From Corynebacterium sp. P4-C1 (GTDB lineage: Bacteria > Actinomycetota > Actinomycetes > Mycobacteriales > Mycobacteriaceae), in NCBI RefSeq assembly GCF_030503595.1, contig NZ_CP129966.1:930001-994000 (forward strand): a DNA stretch of 64,000 bases, in the 5' to 3' direction. Below, piece by piece: positions 35,791 to 47,980 of the stretch (positions are counted from its first letter, which is position 1; each line of letters begins with the position of its first letter). The notes under the pieces were generated by a model, which was not told the DNA's origin, searched no databases, and worked only from the letters and a program-made list of their open reading frames with translations. A program made the position numbers and the translations under genes.

Positions 35791-36786
35791 CTAGGGTCGG
35801 AGCAACGCCGCCCCGCCAACAGGTCCGTGCGCGACGAACGCTTCCACGCTCTCGGACGCAAGCTTATCGACGACAGCCCCCGCCCCCTCCTCGTCCGCGC
35901 ACAGCGCCGCGACGGTCGGGCCTGAACCGGACACCATTGCGCGGATCGCGCCGGCATCCTCGGCATCATGAATGAGTTGCTGCAACGACGGCCGCAGCGC
36001 CAGTGCCGCAGCCTCTAGGTCGTTGTGCATGGCGGCCCCCACCAGCTGTGGGTCTCCGGAGACGAGTGCCCGCGACAGTGTGGTGGTGTCCATGTGCGGG
36101 ACCATGGAGGCGTAGTTGAAGCGGAGATCGTCCAGCTTCTCAAACACCGCCTTCGTGGACAGGCCGACCTTCGGGTTCAGGAAAGCGAACCAGTATTTCC
36201 CCCGTCCCATCATGGGCACGAGTGAGTCCCCGCGGCCGGTTCCCAGCGCGATGCCGCCCATCTGAGCGAAGGGCACGTCCGCCCCAAGTGCCGGCACAAG
36301 ATAGTTGAACAGCTCGTCGGGAAGCGGCCTGTCGTAGTGGGCGATGAGGGCCCGGATCGCCTCCACGGCCGCAGCAGCGTCCGCCGACCCGCCAGCCATG
36401 CCGCCGGCGACCGGCACCTTCTTGTCGATGTCCAGCCTCATAGGTGGCAGGTCCGGTTTGATGTCCTCCCGCGACATATCCTGCGCGAGAATGCCCATGT
36501 AGCCGGTGCAGATGGAATCCACGGCCTTCCACGCCAGGTTCTTCGACGTATCCAGGTCTTCGTCCGGTTCCTGCACGTGGTAGGTGGTGCGCATCTCTGT
36601 GATGAAGCTCAACGGGGACGCATCCGGGTGTTTTTCCACTTCACCCTGGAGAGTCGTCAACGTGACCGTCTCGGGCCGGTCCACCGCCATAAAAACGGTG
36701 GACAGGTCGTGGTAGCCGTCGCTGCGTACCTCTCCCACCCCGAGGTGTAGATTCACCTTGCCGTTCGCGCGTGCGGTGAATTTCAT
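35791..36786 (-). CDS. ispE: 4-diphosphocytidyl-2-C-methyl-D-erythritol kinase
   Basis: This 331-residue GHMP kinase of the MEP isoprenoid pathway phosphorylates CDP-methylerythritol. It has [12 protein letters not shown] with the substrate lysine, the Gly-rich ATP loop [27 protein letters not shown] and the C-terminal [12 protein letters not shown]. The length is slightly above the family average, owing to an insert around residues 85-105. It overlaps ksgA upstream by 4 bp, as in other corynebacteria. Confidence 0.96.
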   Translation of the reverse strand: MKFTARANGKVNLHLGVGEVRSDGYHDLSTVFMAVDRPETVTLTTLQGEVEKHPDASPLSFITEMRTTYHVQEPDEDLDTSKNLAWKAVDSICTGYMGILAQDMSREDIKPDLPPMRLDIDKKVPVAGGMAGGSADAAAAVEAIRALIAHYDRPLPDELFNYLVPALGADVPFAQMGGIALGTGRGDSLVPMMGRGKYWFAFLNPKVGLSTKAVFEKLDDLRFNYASMVPHMDTTTLSRALVSGDPQLVGAAMHNDLEAAALALRPSLQQLIHDAEDAGAIRAMVSGSGPTVAALCADEEGAGAVVDKLASESVEAFVAHGPVGGAALLRP

Positions 36787-37658
36787 TTCTCGCTCACCCC
36801 GCTCCCTTTGCCCACTTCCGCCAGCCGCACGAAATCTTCGACTGCGAGCTTCTCGCCGCGCAGCTGCGGGTCAATACCCGCGGCACGCAACGCTTCCTCG
36901 GCGGCAGCACCTGAGCCGTAGATCCCGCTCAAGCAGGCGCGGAGGGTCTTGCGGCGCTGGGCGAATGCTGCGTCGATAAGCGAAAAAACGCGGTCGCGCA
37001 ACGAGAGCGGCCAGCCTTTCTCGCGGATGTCGATACGCACGAGCCCCGATTCGATGTTGGGCGCAGGCCAAAAGACGTTCTTGCCGATGTTGCCTGCTTT
37101 ACGCACGTCCCCGTAAAAGGCCGCTTTGACGCTGGGCACACCGTAGATTTTCGAGCCTGGCCCAGCCGCCAGACGGTCGGCTACCTCGAGCTGAACCATC
37201 ACCAGCACGTGGCGGATGCCGGGGAATTCCTCGAGCAGGTGAAGCAAGACAGGAACAGCGACGTTATAGGGCAAATTCGCCACGAGTGCCGTCGGCTCCG
37301 GAATGTCCCCACGGGAGACTTTCAACGCGTCCGCGTTAAGCACATCGAGGTTGCCCGCCACCTCGGGCGCGAACTGCGCGACCGTCTCAGGCAGGCGCTG
37401 AGCTAAGCGCGAATCGATCTCCACGGCCGCGACACTGCAGCCCACTTCGAGCAGGCCGAGGGTGAGCGATCCCAGCCCCGGTCCAACCTCGAGGACGGTG
37501 TCTTCGCCGGAGATGTCCGCCGCCGCCACGATGCGGCGCACCGTGTTGGGGTCGTGGACGAAATTCTGACCCAGTTTCTTCGTCGGGGTGACCCCGAGCT
37601 CGTCAGCGAGGGCCCGGATCTCCACCGGGCCGAGCAACTGGATGTCGGGGCTTGTCAT
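36783..37658 (-). CDS. rsmA: 16S rRNA dimethyladenosine transferase
   Basis: This 291-residue KsgA protein dimethylates two adjacent adenines near the 3' end of 16S rRNA. It has [14 protein letters not shown], the SAM motif [15 protein letters not shown], the catalytic [12 protein letters not shown] and [21 protein letters not shown] precedes ATG at 37658. It overlaps ispE by 4 bp and lies 11 bp after rpf2, so rpf2-rsmA-ispE-ABC-F may form one transcript. Confidence 0.97.
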   Translation of the reverse strand: MTSPDIQLLGPVEIRALADELGVTPTKKLGQNFVHDPNTVRRIVAAADISGEDTVLEVGPGLGSLTLGLLEVGCSVAAVEIDSRLAQRLPETVAQFAPEVAGNLDVLNADALKVSRGDIPEPTALVANLPYNVAVPVLLHLLEEFPGIRHVLVMVQLEVADRLAAGPGSKIYGVPSVKAAFYGDVRKAGNIGKNVFWPAPNIESGLVRIDIREKGWPLSLRDRVFSLIDAAFAQRRKTLRACLSGIYGSGAAAEEALRAAGIDPQLRGEKLAVEDFVRLAEVGKGSGVSEK

Positions 37659-37669
37659 GCCCTTCGAGG

Positions 37670-38806
<1,137 letters not shown>

Positions 38807-38959
38807 TCACTGGGGAAGGGAATGAAGAACTCATGTAACAATACGGTAAAGATCGCTCGGAGACCAGAAATTCGTTGGGTCGGCAACCACAAACACCACA
38901 TCCGCCACCACTGGCCCCTGTGCCACCGGCCACCAGCAACAACGCTAACGTGTGCTATG

Positions 38960-39796
38960 TCACACTCCGAAGATGCGCCCGAAGGTGGCGTTGACCTCCT
39001 GCGCGAGATCCTCCACTGCCATTCCCCGAGCTTCAGCCACCACTTTCGCGGTGTGCCCGATCAGGGACGGTTCGTTGCGCGCGCCGCGGAACGGTTCCGG
39101 CGTCATATAAGGCGCATCCGTCTCGATCAGCAGCTGGCCGACTGGGGCAAGTGCCGCAGCTTCGCGCAGCCCGTCGTTTCGCTTGAAGGTCACGTTCCCT
39201 GCGAAAGACAGGACGTAGCCGCGGTCGATGGCCTCGCGGGCGACGTCGACAGGCGAAGAAAAGCAGTGCAGCATGACATGTTCGGGACGCGGGGAATCAG
39301 CGAGAATCCGCATCATTTCCTCATCACCTTCGCGGTTGTGGATCATCAGCGCCTTGCCCGAATCAACGGCCAGTTGAATGTGCCAGCGGAATGCCTCCTC
39401 CTGCACGTCGAGCGGCGCAGTTCCCTCGGGATCATGCTTGATCCAGTAGGTGTCGATGCCGGTCTCCCCCACCGCCACGCACCGCTCGTCGGCCGCCATT
39501 TCCGTCAGCCGCTCACGCGCCGCCCCGTCCAGCTCGCCCGCCCGCGTCGGGTGGATCGCGCACGCCGCGAACACGCGCTCATCGAAGTGCGCGGCCTGCA
39601 ACGCGAGCTCAGCTTCGTCGAGCCCGTCACCGACAGTGCAGAGCTTTTCGACGCCCGCATCCACCGCCCTGCGCACCATCTCCCCGACTTCAGCTTCGGT
39701 GCGGGCATTGGCTGAGGCGAGGTGCGTGTGGGCGTCGATAAGCCCGGCAATTCGCTCGGCCGGAACGGGCGTGGGACGCGGTTTCTTCTTCGACAT
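38960..39796 (-). CDS. tatD: TatD-family metal-dependent deoxyribonuclease
   Basis: This 278-residue TIM-barrel hydrolase has IDAHTHLASAN (first metal ligands), CAIHPTRAGEL, CVAVGETGID (bridging Glu), LMIHNREGDEEM, HCFSSP and LIETDAPYMTPEP. These are all family motifs. It is a 3'-5' exonuclease family with roles in DNA repair and protein quality control. ATG at 39796 is used, and longer frames upstream belong to the opposite strand. It is divergent from the DUF3806 gene with a 24-bp gap. Confidence 0.93.
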   Translation of the reverse strand: MSKKKPRPTPVPAERIAGLIDAHTHLASANARTEAEVGEMVRRAVDAGVEKLCTVGDGLDEAELALQAAHFDERVFAACAIHPTRAGELDGAARERLTEMAADERCVAVGETGIDTYWIKHDPEGTAPLDVQEEAFRWHIQLAVDSGKALMIHNREGDEEMMRILADSPRPEHVMLHCFSSPVDVAREAIDRGYVLSFAGNVTFKRNDGLREAAALAPVGQLLIETDAPYMTPEPFRGARNEPSLIGHTAKVVAEARGMAVEDLAQEVNATFGRIFGV

Positions 39797-39820
39797 GCGT
39801 TCCAGCCTATCCTCGGGCGC

Positions 39821-40213
39821 ATGAAGTTCCACGACATCGATGCCGCCACCCGCTCCCAGCTCGACCGCGATCTGGCGGAAGCCGCCGTCGCAGGCATCAA
39901 TGGCTCGCTCGACGACATCGTCGCCTCCTTCGAGGACACCTTGACCGATTATCTCGCCCTCGAACCCGACCTCCGCCGCGCCTATTCCCGCGGCGACGTC
40001 GCGCGCATGTACGGCACCGCGCTCGGCGACGCGTTCATCCGCGAGCACGGCTTCACCTGGCAACTGCTTATCGACGACTACGGCACCGACCTCGTCGTCA
40101 CCTCCCCCGACCACGACATGTACACCGCTCCCCTGGTCGTCGTGGACGCCCGCTTCGAAGACGACGAACCAGGGAAGCTGACCGCCTTCATTAAGCAGTT
40201 CTTGGGGCGCTGA
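39821..40213 (+). CDS. DUF3806-like protein
   Basis: This 130-residue soluble acidic protein has MYGTALGDAFIREHGFTWQLLIDDYG and LVVTSPDHDMYTAPL, resembling the DUF3806 family. No catalytic motif or membrane segment is seen. ATG at 39821 is the first codon clear of the divergent tatD start. Function is unknown. Confidence 0.75.
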   Translation: MKFHDIDAATRSQLDRDLAEAAVAGINGSLDDIVASFEDTLTDYLALEPDLRRAYSRGDVARMYGTALGDAFIREHGFTWQLLIDDYGTDLVVTSPDHDMYTAPLVVVDARFEDDEPGKLTAFIKQFLGR

Positions 40214-40450
40214 CTTTCCCGCCCTTCCCACCTATCCCATCCTTCCTGGCGTTCGAAGCCGTTCTCTCACGACCTGGCATTTCGGACATGTTTTCGACAC
40301 TTTGTTCGAATCTGGACGGATTTCCACAGGCTTGGTTCACCCCATGTGAAAGACTGTTCGCACGACTAGAAAACAAAGTCATAAGTCCATACGTCATTGA
40401 GGGGGAAGCAATGCAACTGCACATCACGGAAACGGGAAGGGTGGGGCCCG

Positions 40451-41803
40451 ATGGAACCGTTCTTCGAAACTGAGAATCCGGACGACACCGACGCCATTCT
40501 GGGGATGGCGCTGAGGAAATCCCACCACGCGGTGTTCCGCCACTATGCCGAGGACGGTTTCTGCGGTTCCCACGACCACGACTTGGAAATGGCCCGCATG
40601 CGCACCGCCACCGGCATTCCTGTCAACGAGGTCAAGGCAGCTGTCTACGCTTACATGACGCTCGGCTCCTTGCCGCGCCTCAAACAGCTGCAGGAGGAAA
40701 CTGCTCGCCTGGACCTCTCCCGGCTCAAAGCCATCGACCGCGCCGTGGGCATGCTCGGGCACGACATCGACCAGTCCATCCACGACATCATCGACGACAT
40801 GCTCGTGGACCTGTTCACCCCGGACAAACCTCACCAGGAGCTGCCTAGCGCCCACAAGGTGACCAGTCGGCTGCACAAACTCATCGGCAGCATCGACTCG
40901 TCCGTCGCGCACGACAAGCGCAAGCCCAAGGCCCGCGAAAGCGCCGCCCCCGGCCAGTACGACCTCGCCTTTCACGACGGCATCGCTCACGGAACCTCCG
41001 GAATGACCCTGTCCGGAGACCACACCAGCATGGCCGCCATCAAGGAATTCATCCGGGAAGCCTCGAAGGAGCACGAAATCACCGAGGTGGAAGCCGTGGT
41101 GCAGCTCCTCACCGGCGCGATCACCCCACCGGCGAATGTGACCATTTTCGCCTACGCGCCGCTTGACGCAGACGGAACTCTCGATGAATCCGCATCTGCA
41201 TTCATCCCCGGCTACGGCCACACCACCGCAGCCGGAACCGAGATGGTGCACAGCATGGGAACCACCGTCGTCGATATCCGCCCCGCGAAAGAGCACACCG
41301 TTGCTGGATACGTCCCGCCACCGTCGGTGCGCGCATACGTCCAGGGGCGCGACAGCACCTGCATCTACCCGGGGTGCGACCAGCCGGCGTGGAACTGCCA
41401 GCTCGACCACCGCATCCCGTACGAGGAAGGTGGACAGACCGCGGCGGCCAACCTGTTCTCCCTGTGCCAGCACCATCACAACTGCAAAACCGACCGCCGT
41501 GCGTTCTATGTGCCCGACCCGGTCACCGGCGACATTGTATGGCTTTTCGCGGACGGCACCTACGCGCTGGTGGACCCGGACGGAATCTTCGCCCGCCACA
41601 CCACCCCGACGGCACCGCGGTGGAAATGCACGCTCGACGACATCCAGCGCCTCAAGCGCGACCGTGAGCAGTTCTTCGCCAAGGGTCACGCAATTCTGGA
41701 CGCCTACGACATCGACGGCGACTACGAAGCGTGCGTCCCGGCCCTGATCGACCTGGAACGGGAATTCAGGCTCGACTTCCCTTTCTTCCCGGAGGTGAAG
41801 TGA
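40451..41803 (+). CDS. HNH endonuclease-domain protein (13E12/DUF222-like)
   Basis: This 450-residue protein has a helical N-terminal region and a C-terminal HNH nuclease motif: RDSTCIYPGCD (zinc cysteines), CQLDHRIPYEEGGQT (catalytic His) and NLFSLCQHHHNCKTDRR. The layout matches the actinobacterial 13E12-repeat proteins that occur in many copies per genome and vary strongly between strains. Their target is unproven. ATG at 40451 follows AAGGGTGGGG. The 237 bp upstream hold no other gene. A downstream gap of 7 bp separates it from the convergent metG. Confidence 0.88.
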   Translation: MEPFFETENPDDTDAILGMALRKSHHAVFRHYAEDGFCGSHDHDLEMARMRTATGIPVNEVKAAVYAYMTLGSLPRLKQLQEETARLDLSRLKAIDRAVGMLGHDIDQSIHDIIDDMLVDLFTPDKPHQELPSAHKVTSRLHKLIGSIDSSVAHDKRKPKARESAAPGQYDLAFHDGIAHGTSGMTLSGDHTSMAAIKEFIREASKEHEITEVEAVVQLLTGAITPPANVTIFAYAPLDADGTLDESASAFIPGYGHTTAAGTEMVHSMGTTVVDIRPAKEHTVAGYVPPPSVRAYVQGRDSTCIYPGCDQPAWNCQLDHRIPYEEGGQTAAANLFSLCQHHHNCKTDRRAFYVPDPVTGDIVWLFADGTYALVDPDGIFARHTTPTAPRWKCTLDDIQRLKRDREQFFAKGHAILDAYDIDGDYEACVPALIDLEREFRLDFPFFPEVK

Positions 41804-41810
41804 CCAGAAA

Positions 41811-43664
41811 CTACTGCACCGGAGCCCACTCGGGGCCGGTCTCTCCAAGTTCCGGGTCGAGCTTGGCAATCAGCGGCTGCGGCTTCTCCAGCTTGGTGCC
41901 CGGCACCACATCGACGCGGGCCCACACTGCTTGCTGGGATGCGTAATCACCGGTGATCACCGGGTAAGTCTGGCCCTCTTCAGGCAAACCGACACCGACC
42001 AAATCGAGTTCTTCGTCATCGATGACCTCCTCAACCCGCGGGGACGCAGCCCAGATACCGTCGCGGCCGAGGGTTTCGTGAACCTTCTGCGCGGTGTGCG
42101 GGATGAACGGGGTCAGCAGGGCGTTGCAGTCCGAGACGACCTGGAGGGCAGTCCACAGGACAGTGGCCAGCCGCTCGCGCTGGGACTCGTCTTTGGCGAG
42201 CTTCCACGGCTCCTGGTCGGCGATGTACGCATTCGCTTCACCGACGACGTGCATAACCTTGGTGATGGCGGCCTTGAAGTGGGCGAGGCCGAGTTCTTTG
42301 CCAGCGGACTCGAAGGTCTGGGAGGCCAGATCGAGGATGGCGCGGTCGACGTCGAGAAGCTCACCGGGCTGCGGCACCTCGCCGAAGTTCTTGTGCGCCA
42401 TGGACACGGTGCGGTTGACCAGGTTGCCCCAGCCGTTGGCGAGCTCGTTGTTCACGCGGCGGACAAACTCGTCCCAGGTGAAGTCCGTGTCGTTGTTCTC
42501 CGGGCCGGCGACGGCGATGAAATACCTCAGCGGATCAGGGCCGAACTCGGCAAGGAAATCCTTGACGTAGATGACCACGCCCTTGGACGACGAGAACTTC
42601 GAACCCGACATCGTGAGGAACTCCGAGGAAACGACCCCCGTCGGCAGGTTGAGCTCGCCGAGCTCGTGGACCTCGCCGCCCTTCGATCCCTTGCCGGCGT
42701 AACCGAGGAGCTCGCCCGGCCAGATCTGGGAGTGGAACGTGATGTTGTCCTTGCCCATGAAGTAGAAGCCCGGGGTTTGCGGATCCTGCCAGAACTGCTT
42801 CCACGCGTCGGGGTTGCCGGTCCTCGCCGCCCACTCGATGGAGGAGGACAGGTAGCCGATGACGGCGTCGAACCAGACGTAGAGCTTCTTGCCCGGGTCG
42901 TTCTCCCAGCCCTCGACGGGCACCGGAATGCCCCAGTCGATGTCGCGTGTCATGGAGCGGGGACGCATGTCCTCCAGCAGGTTCAGGGAGAATTTGAGCA
43001 CGTTCGGGCGCCAGTCTTGGCGGGCCTCGAGCCACTGCTTCAAGGCGTCGTGAAGCGAAGGCAGGTCGAGCATGAAATGCTCGGTCTCGATGAACTCCGG
43101 GGTCTCCCCGTTGATCTTGGACACCGGGTTGATCAGGTCGACCGGGTCGAGCTGATTGCCGCAGTTGTCGCACTGGTCGCCGCGGGCATCGTCGGCGCCG
43201 CACAGCGGGCAGGTGCCCTCGATGTAGCGGTCCGGCAGGGTGCGGCCGGTCGACGGGGAGATCGCGCCCTGGGTGACCTCCTTGATCATGTAGCCGTTGG
43301 CGTACAGGCCCTTGAACAAGTCCTGCACCACCGCGTAGTGGTTGCGCGTGGTGGTGCGGGTGAACAAGTCGTACGACAGGCCGAGTCCCGCAAGGTCCTC
43401 GACGATCTGGCGGTTGTAGCGGTCAGCGAGCTCCTTGACCGTCACGCCTTCCTTATCCGCCTGGACCAGAAGTGGCGTGCCGTGCTCGTCGGTGCCGGAT
43501 ACCATGAGCACGTTGTTCCCCAGCATGCGCTGGTAGCGCGCGAACACATCGGAAGGGACACCGAAGCCGGCGACGTGGCCGATGTGGCGCGGCCCGTTCG
43601 CATAGGGCCACGCCACGCACACGAGGACATTTTCGGAGGTGGAGTTGTTCGGGGAGACAGTCAT
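41811..43664 (-). CDS. metG: Methionyl-tRNA synthetase
   Basis: This 617-residue class I synthetase has the HIGH-like motif [22 protein letters not shown], the zinc knuckle [18 protein letters not shown] and the KMSKS-equivalent KFSSSKG. The C-terminal part is helical and there is no tRNA-binding EMAP domain. ATG at 43664 (MTVSPNN) is preferred over one 12 bp upstream, because it is nearer a GGGAG-like sequence. The BCCT transporter is on the same strand upstream, 18 bp away. Confidence 0.96.
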   Translation of the reverse strand: MTVSPNNSTSENVLVCVAWPYANGPRHIGHVAGFGVPSDVFARYQRMLGNNVLMVSGTDEHGTPLLVQADKEGVTVKELADRYNRQIVEDLAGLGLSYDLFTRTTTRNHYAVVQDLFKGLYANGYMIKEVTQGAISPSTGRTLPDRYIEGTCPLCGADDARGDQCDNCGNQLDPVDLINPVSKINGETPEFIETEHFMLDLPSLHDALKQWLEARQDWRPNVLKFSLNLLEDMRPRSMTRDIDWGIPVPVEGWENDPGKKLYVWFDAVIGYLSSSIEWAARTGNPDAWKQFWQDPQTPGFYFMGKDNITFHSQIWPGELLGYAGKGSKGGEVHELGELNLPTGVVSSEFLTMSGSKFSSSKGVVIYVKDFLAEFGPDPLRYFIAVAGPENNDTDFTWDEFVRRVNNELANGWGNLVNRTVSMAHKNFGEVPQPGELLDVDRAILDLASQTFESAGKELGLAHFKAAITKVMHVVGEANAYIADQEPWKLAKDESQRERLATVLWTALQVVSDCNALLTPFIPHTAQKVHETLGRDGIWAASPRVEEVIDDEELDLVGVGLPEEGQTYPVITGDYASQQAVWARVDVVPGTKLEKPQPLIAKLDPELGETGPEWAPVQ

Positions 43665-43682
43665 ACGCCCCAGCATAAGTGA

Positions 43683-45476
43683 CTACTGCTCAGTGCCGAA
43701 CATGCGCTGACGTTTACGGGCCTTGGCGAGCGCATCGCGGTGCATACGGCGCTCGATGGCCAGCTGGTGATTGAAGCGCTGCTGTTCCTTCAGGTCCAGG
43801 TAGATGGTGTCGTTGCTGACATCCTTGACGATTGCGAACATCAGCAGAATAAGGATTAAAAGGAACGGTGTCGCGGCAGCGATGGTGACGCTCTGCAGAG
43901 AATTCAGGGCATCGTCACCACCGGCGATGAGCAGGGTCAAGCCGACAGCTGCGGTGGCCAGGCCCCACATACCGGTGAGCAACGGCTTCGCGTCGGTCTT
44001 GCCGTTCTGAGACAGCGAGCCCATCACAGTCGAGGCGGAATCCGCCGAGGTGATGAAAAAGGTGCCCAGCAGAATCAGGGCGACAATACCCATGAGGAAG
44101 CCGCCCGGCAGGTTGTGCAGCAGGTTGAACAGCTGCTCCTCAGAGGTGCCTTCGCCGTAGATGGATTCGCCGTTCTGCTCCATGTGGATGGCGGTGCCGC
44201 CAAAGATGCAGAACCATATGGTGGACAGGCCAGCTGGGACGAGGGTCACGCCGAGGCAGAACTCACGGATTGTGCGGCCGCGGGAGATACGGGCCAGGAA
44301 GCTGCCCACGAACGGGGACCAGGAGATCCACCATGCCCAGTAGAAGATGGTCCAGCCGCCCAGCCACTCCCCTGCTTCAGTGTCCGCGGACTCGGCAGTG
44401 CGGGAGGCCATGAGGAAGAACTGGTCCAAGTACGAAGCGACCGCGGTGGGCAGCAGGTTGAGCTGCGTCAGGGTCGGGCCGAACACGAAGACGAAGATGG
44501 CGAGCACTGCCGCGACAATGAGGTTGAAATTGGACACCCACTGGATGCCCTTGCCCACACCGGACATTGCCGACAGCAGGAAAGCGAGCGTCAGAACACT
44601 CACGATTCCGACGGTGAGCATCGTCGACGGCGAATCGACGACGCCGGACGCCTCCAGGCCGGTGGAGATCTGCAGGGCGCCGAGCCCCAGGGAACACGCG
44701 GTGCCGAAGATGGTGGCGAAGATGGCGAGGCCGTCGATGAGCTTGCCCAGCCAACCAGCGGCCCGCTTCTCGCCGATCAACGGGATGAACGCGCTGGAGA
44801 GCAGCTGCTTACGTCCCAGACGGAACGTGGAGTAGGCGATGGCGAGACCGATGATCGCGTAGACGGACCACGGGTGGAGGGTCCAGTGGAACATCGTCTG
44901 CGCCATCGACGTGCCGACGGAATCCGCGCTATCCATACCTGGAATGCCGTCACGGTAGAAGTTGAGCGGCTCAGACGCACCAAAGAACATCAGGCCGATA
45001 CCCATGCCGGCAGCGAACATCATGGCGATCCACGACATGGTGCTGAACTCCGGCTGCTCGTCGGTGGCTCCCAGCCGGACCTTGCCGAACTTGGACAGCG
45101 CGATCACGAGGATGAACACCACGAAGACGCTGCCGAAGAAGACGTACGCCCAACCGAGGTTCTCGATGACCCAGCTGAACGACGCGTCGGAGAATGCGCT
45201 GAAGCTCTCTTTCGCGGCAAGGCCCCAGACCACGATGGCGACGACGACCGCAGCGAGCGGAGCGACAATCGTCCAATCGATTTTCAGGTTCTCGTCCTCC
45301 GAGGCCATCTCCACGGCATCTTCAGGGGAGGCGATTGCTTGCTGTTGACCGTCTTTCCTCGCGTCGAGGAGGTCCTGGAGTTCAGCGGTTGCCGTACGGT
45401 CGCGCTTAATGGGGTCCTCGGTGTGAGGAGTCGCATCGGGGTCGTGCGGGTCTTTGATCATCTCTTCACTGCTCAT
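43683..45476 (-). CDS. BCCT-family betaine/carnitine/choline transporter
   Basis: This 597-residue carrier has about 12 transmembrane helices, a soluble acidic N-terminal tail and a basic C-terminal tail ([19 protein letters not shown]). The key helix reads [17 protein letters not shown], and GMGIG is the sodium-type motif of BetP-like carriers. The aromatic substrate box lies around [18 protein letters not shown]. It probably takes up glycine betaine, ectoine or proline as an osmolyte. The basic tail is the osmosensing region in BetP. MscL elsewhere in the window provides the opposite osmotic response. Confidence 0.93.
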   Translation of the reverse strand: MSSEEMIKDPHDPDATPHTEDPIKRDRTATAELQDLLDARKDGQQQAIASPEDAVEMASEDENLKIDWTIVAPLAAVVVAIVVWGLAAKESFSAFSDASFSWVIENLGWAYVFFGSVFVVFILVIALSKFGKVRLGATDEQPEFSTMSWIAMMFAAGMGIGLMFFGASEPLNFYRDGIPGMDSADSVGTSMAQTMFHWTLHPWSVYAIIGLAIAYSTFRLGRKQLLSSAFIPLIGEKRAAGWLGKLIDGLAIFATIFGTACSLGLGALQISTGLEASGVVDSPSTMLTVGIVSVLTLAFLLSAMSGVGKGIQWVSNFNLIVAAVLAIFVFVFGPTLTQLNLLPTAVASYLDQFFLMASRTAESADTEAGEWLGGWTIFYWAWWISWSPFVGSFLARISRGRTIREFCLGVTLVPAGLSTIWFCIFGGTAIHMEQNGESIYGEGTSEEQLFNLLHNLPGGFLMGIVALILLGTFFITSADSASTVMGSLSQNGKTDAKPLLTGMWGLATAAVGLTLLIAGGDDALNSLQSVTIAAATPFLLILILLMFAIVKDVSNDTIYLDLKEQQRFNHQLAIERRMHRDALAKARKRQRMFGTEQ

Positions 45477-45537
45477 TGGGTTCCTTTCTCACGCCAATGA
45501 CCGTAACGAAGATGTGCACAGCGTGCACAATTGCTGA

Positions 45538-46380
45538 CTAGGAACTGCGAGAGGCTATGTAGGCGTCATAAAGCTCGCCCGATTTGATGCCCGCGCTTTT
45601 CGCGACCTCCTTGACCGCGTCTTTCGCGCGCATGCCGTCATCGACGCGCTGCTGCACGAGCGCAAGGACGTCTTCCGGCTCCGCGGTATCAGTGCCACCG
45701 TCGATCACTACCGTGACCTCGCCTTTCACACCGCCTTTCGACCATTCGGCGAGTTCGGCGAGCGTACCCCGCTTGACCTCCTCGAATGTCTTGGTCAGCT
45801 CGCGGCACACCGCCGCCTGGCGGTCGCCGAGTATCCGGGCGGCTTCCGCCAGCGTGGTCTCAATGCGGTGCGGGGACTCGAAGAAGCACACGGCGCGTTT
45901 CTCGTTCCTCAGGGATTGCAGCCAGGCCTTCCGCGCGCCGGGCTTGCGGGGAGCGAAGCCGTCGAAGATGAACTGTCCGACGCCGAGACCGGACAGGGCG
46001 AGAGCCGTGGTCACTGCGGAGGGCCCAGGCAGGCAGGTCACGGGGATCTGCGCGGCGTGGGCCGCCGCGACGAGGGAGTGCCCCGGGTCGGAGACCAACG
46101 GCATCCCAGCGTCGGTGACGATGAGGACGGTTGAGCGGCGGGCGGCGTCGATAAGCTCAGCTACGCGTTTGTCCTCGTTGTGGTCGAAATTGGAGACGAC
46201 CTTGCCGCGGATCTCCACGTCGAGGGCTGTTGCGAGATTGCGCGTGCGGCGGGTGTCTTCGGCGGCGATCACGTCGGCGTTCTCGAGCGCGTACTTCAGG
46301 CGCGGGGACGCGTCACCGATATTGCCAAGCGGAGTCGCCGCGAGCACGACCCCGCGGGACGGCAGTGAATCCGTTTCCAT
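45538..46380 (-). CDS. rsmI: 16S rRNA (cytidine-1402 2'-O)-methyltransferase
   Basis: This 280-residue tetrapyrrole-methylase-fold enzyme has VLAATPLGNIGDASPR, AEDTRRTRNLATAL, SNFDHNEDKR, VTDAGMPLVSDPGH and CLPGPSAVTTALALSGLG. These match RsmI. It methylates a residue in the ribosomal decoding centre. ATG at 46380 follows the GGC-rich upstream sequence. It is divergent from pmt with a 40-bp gap. Confidence 0.96.
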   Translation of the reverse strand: METDSLPSRGVVLAATPLGNIGDASPRLKYALENADVIAAEDTRRTRNLATALDVEIRGKVVSNFDHNEDKRVAELIDAARRSTVLIVTDAGMPLVSDPGHSLVAAAHAAQIPVTCLPGPSAVTTALALSGLGVGQFIFDGFAPRKPGARKAWLQSLRNEKRAVCFFESPHRIETTLAEAARILGDRQAAVCRELTKTFEEVKRGTLAELAEWSKGGVKGEVTVVIDGGTDTAEPEDVLALVQQRVDDGMRAKDAVKEVAKSAGIKSGELYDAYIASRSS

Positions 46381-46420
46381 GCCCCCAAGCTTTGCACACC
46401 CACCCGCTAAGATCATTGCC

Positions 46421-47962
46421 GTGAGTTCGACAGTGGCTACCGGCATTCCCTTCGGCATCAGCAAACCTGAACCAACGGCCCCCGTGACGGTGCCGTGGTC
46501 GAAGCGGGATACGGTCGCCACACTCGTCATCGGAATCCTCGCCCTGTTCACCCGCTTCGTCGGGCTGACATCCGCGCATTCGAGCGACACCCCGGTCTTC
46601 GACGAGAAGCACTACGTCCCGCAGGCGTGGGATATCGCCCGGTCCTGGTTCAATCCGGTGCTCGGCGGCATCGAGTCGAATCCTGGCTACGGCCTCGTCG
46701 TGCACCCTCCCCTGGCGAAGAGAATCGAGGCGCTCGGGGAGATGGTCTTTGGCTACACGCCGCTCGGCTGGCGGTTCATGGCGGCCCTCTTCGGATCCGC
46801 CGTCGTCGTGTTCACGATGCTCCTCGCGCGGCGATTGTCCCAGTCAACGATGATCGCCCTTTTCGCGGGCACAATCGCGCTTTGCGACGGAGTGTTGCTG
46901 GTCATCGGCCGCTTCGGCATGCTCGACGTGTTCATCCTCCTGTTCATCGTCATGGCCGCCTGGACCTTGGCCGGCGACATGCGCGATGTGCATCAGCGCT
47001 TCCACGACGCCTACGTGGAGGGCGAGATTAATCCCCGCCTGGGCTTCCGCTGGTGGCGCTTCGCCACCGGCGTGCTGCTCGGATGCGCGCTGGCCGTGAA
47101 ATGGTCCGGGCTGTACTACATCGCATTCTTCGGACTATTGTCGTCCTTTTACGACCTGTGGCTGCGGCACCGATACGGGGTGAAGAACCCGGTCCGGGAA
47201 ACCCTGCTCAAGGATGTCCCTTCGGCTCTCGCGTCGATCGTCCTCATTCCAGCTGTGCTCTACGTGTGGTCGTGGCGCGCGTGGTTCGCGTCCGAAACTG
47301 CTGTATACCGCCACGCGCTTTCCGACGGCACCATTGCCAACTCCGACTGGCCCGGGCTGGCCAAACTGCCCGAGGCACTCGCCGGCTGGTTCTACTACCA
47401 CCTCTCGGTGCTGAGATTCCACTCCGAGCTGACGTCGTCGTCGGGCCATTCCCACCCCTGGGACTCCAAGCCGTGGTCGTGGCTGGTGGCTTCCCGCCCG
47501 ATCCTCTACTTCTCCGCCAACGGTGATGATTCCCGCCGGATGATCTACCTCTTCGGCACTCCCGCCATCTGGTGGTTGACGGTGCCCGTCCTGCTGTGGG
47601 CCGTCTGGGCCTGGGTGACGCGCAAAGACCGTCGGGTCATTCTTCCATTGGTCGGCTTCGCCGCCGGTTTTCTTCCTTGGTTAGCCGCCTTCGACCGACA
47701 GATGTATTTCTTCTACGCCGCCCCCCTCGCGCCGTTCACGATCGTGCTGCTCGCCCTCGCGCTCGGTGAGCTCTCCAAACGTGGCACATACCTCGAGCGG
47801 GTGGGCAAGTACGTCGGCCCCATCACTTCAGGGCAGCTCGGCGTGGTTGTCTACCTCGCCGTCGTGATCGGAATGTTCTTGTACTTCTCCCCGATCCTCT
47901 ACGGGTTCTCGATCCCGGAAAGCTACTACAACCAGCTGATGTGGCTGCCGAGCTGGAAATAA
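46421..47962 (+). CDS. pmt: Protein O-mannosyltransferase
   Basis: This 513-residue GT39 membrane enzyme moves mannose from polyprenyl-phosphate-mannose to exported proteins. The catalytic Asp-Glu pair is in DTPVFDEKHYVPQAW after the first helix. There are about 11 helices and a periplasmic PMT-type loop (SSGHSHPWDSKPWSW). It is equivalent to mycobacterial Rv1002c. Rpf2 and other exported proteins with Ser/Thr-rich linkers are plausible substrates. GTG at 46421 is the start. The rsmI-pmt divergent arrangement is conserved in corynebacteria. Confidence 0.94.
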   Translation: MSSTVATGIPFGISKPEPTAPVTVPWSKRDTVATLVIGILALFTRFVGLTSAHSSDTPVFDEKHYVPQAWDIARSWFNPVLGGIESNPGYGLVVHPPLAKRIEALGEMVFGYTPLGWRFMAALFGSAVVVFTMLLARRLSQSTMIALFAGTIALCDGVLLVIGRFGMLDVFILLFIVMAAWTLAGDMRDVHQRFHDAYVEGEINPRLGFRWWRFATGVLLGCALAVKWSGLYYIAFFGLLSSFYDLWLRHRYGVKNPVRETLLKDVPSALASIVLIPAVLYVWSWRAWFASETAVYRHALSDGTIANSDWPGLAKLPEALAGWFYYHLSVLRFHSELTSSSGHSHPWDSKPWSWLVASRPILYFSANGDDSRRMIYLFGTPAIWWLTVPVLLWAVWAWVTRKDRRVILPLVGFAAGFLPWLAAFDRQMYFFYAAPLAPFTIVLLALALGELSKRGTYLERVGKYVGPITSGQLGVVVYLAVVIGMFLYFSPILYGFSIPESYYNQLMWLPSWK

Positions 47963-47980
47963 GCCAAATATTCCGGAAAT

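Noticed and set aside
38951..38964. GTGTG...CACAC inverted repeat upstream of rpf2, resembling a GlxR (CRP-type) site
   Set aside because: The half-sites TGTG and CACA are separated by 6 bases; the CRP/GlxR consensus needs 8. It also lies about 157 bp from the rpf2 start, within the end of tatD.
41931..43682. Long plus-strand open frame of 583 codons
   Set aside because: It lies entirely antisense to metG, whose motifs are complete. No start signal or recognisable protein.
44115..45500. Plus-strand open frame of 461 codons
   Set aside because: It is antisense to the BCCT transporter; composition is that of a shadow.
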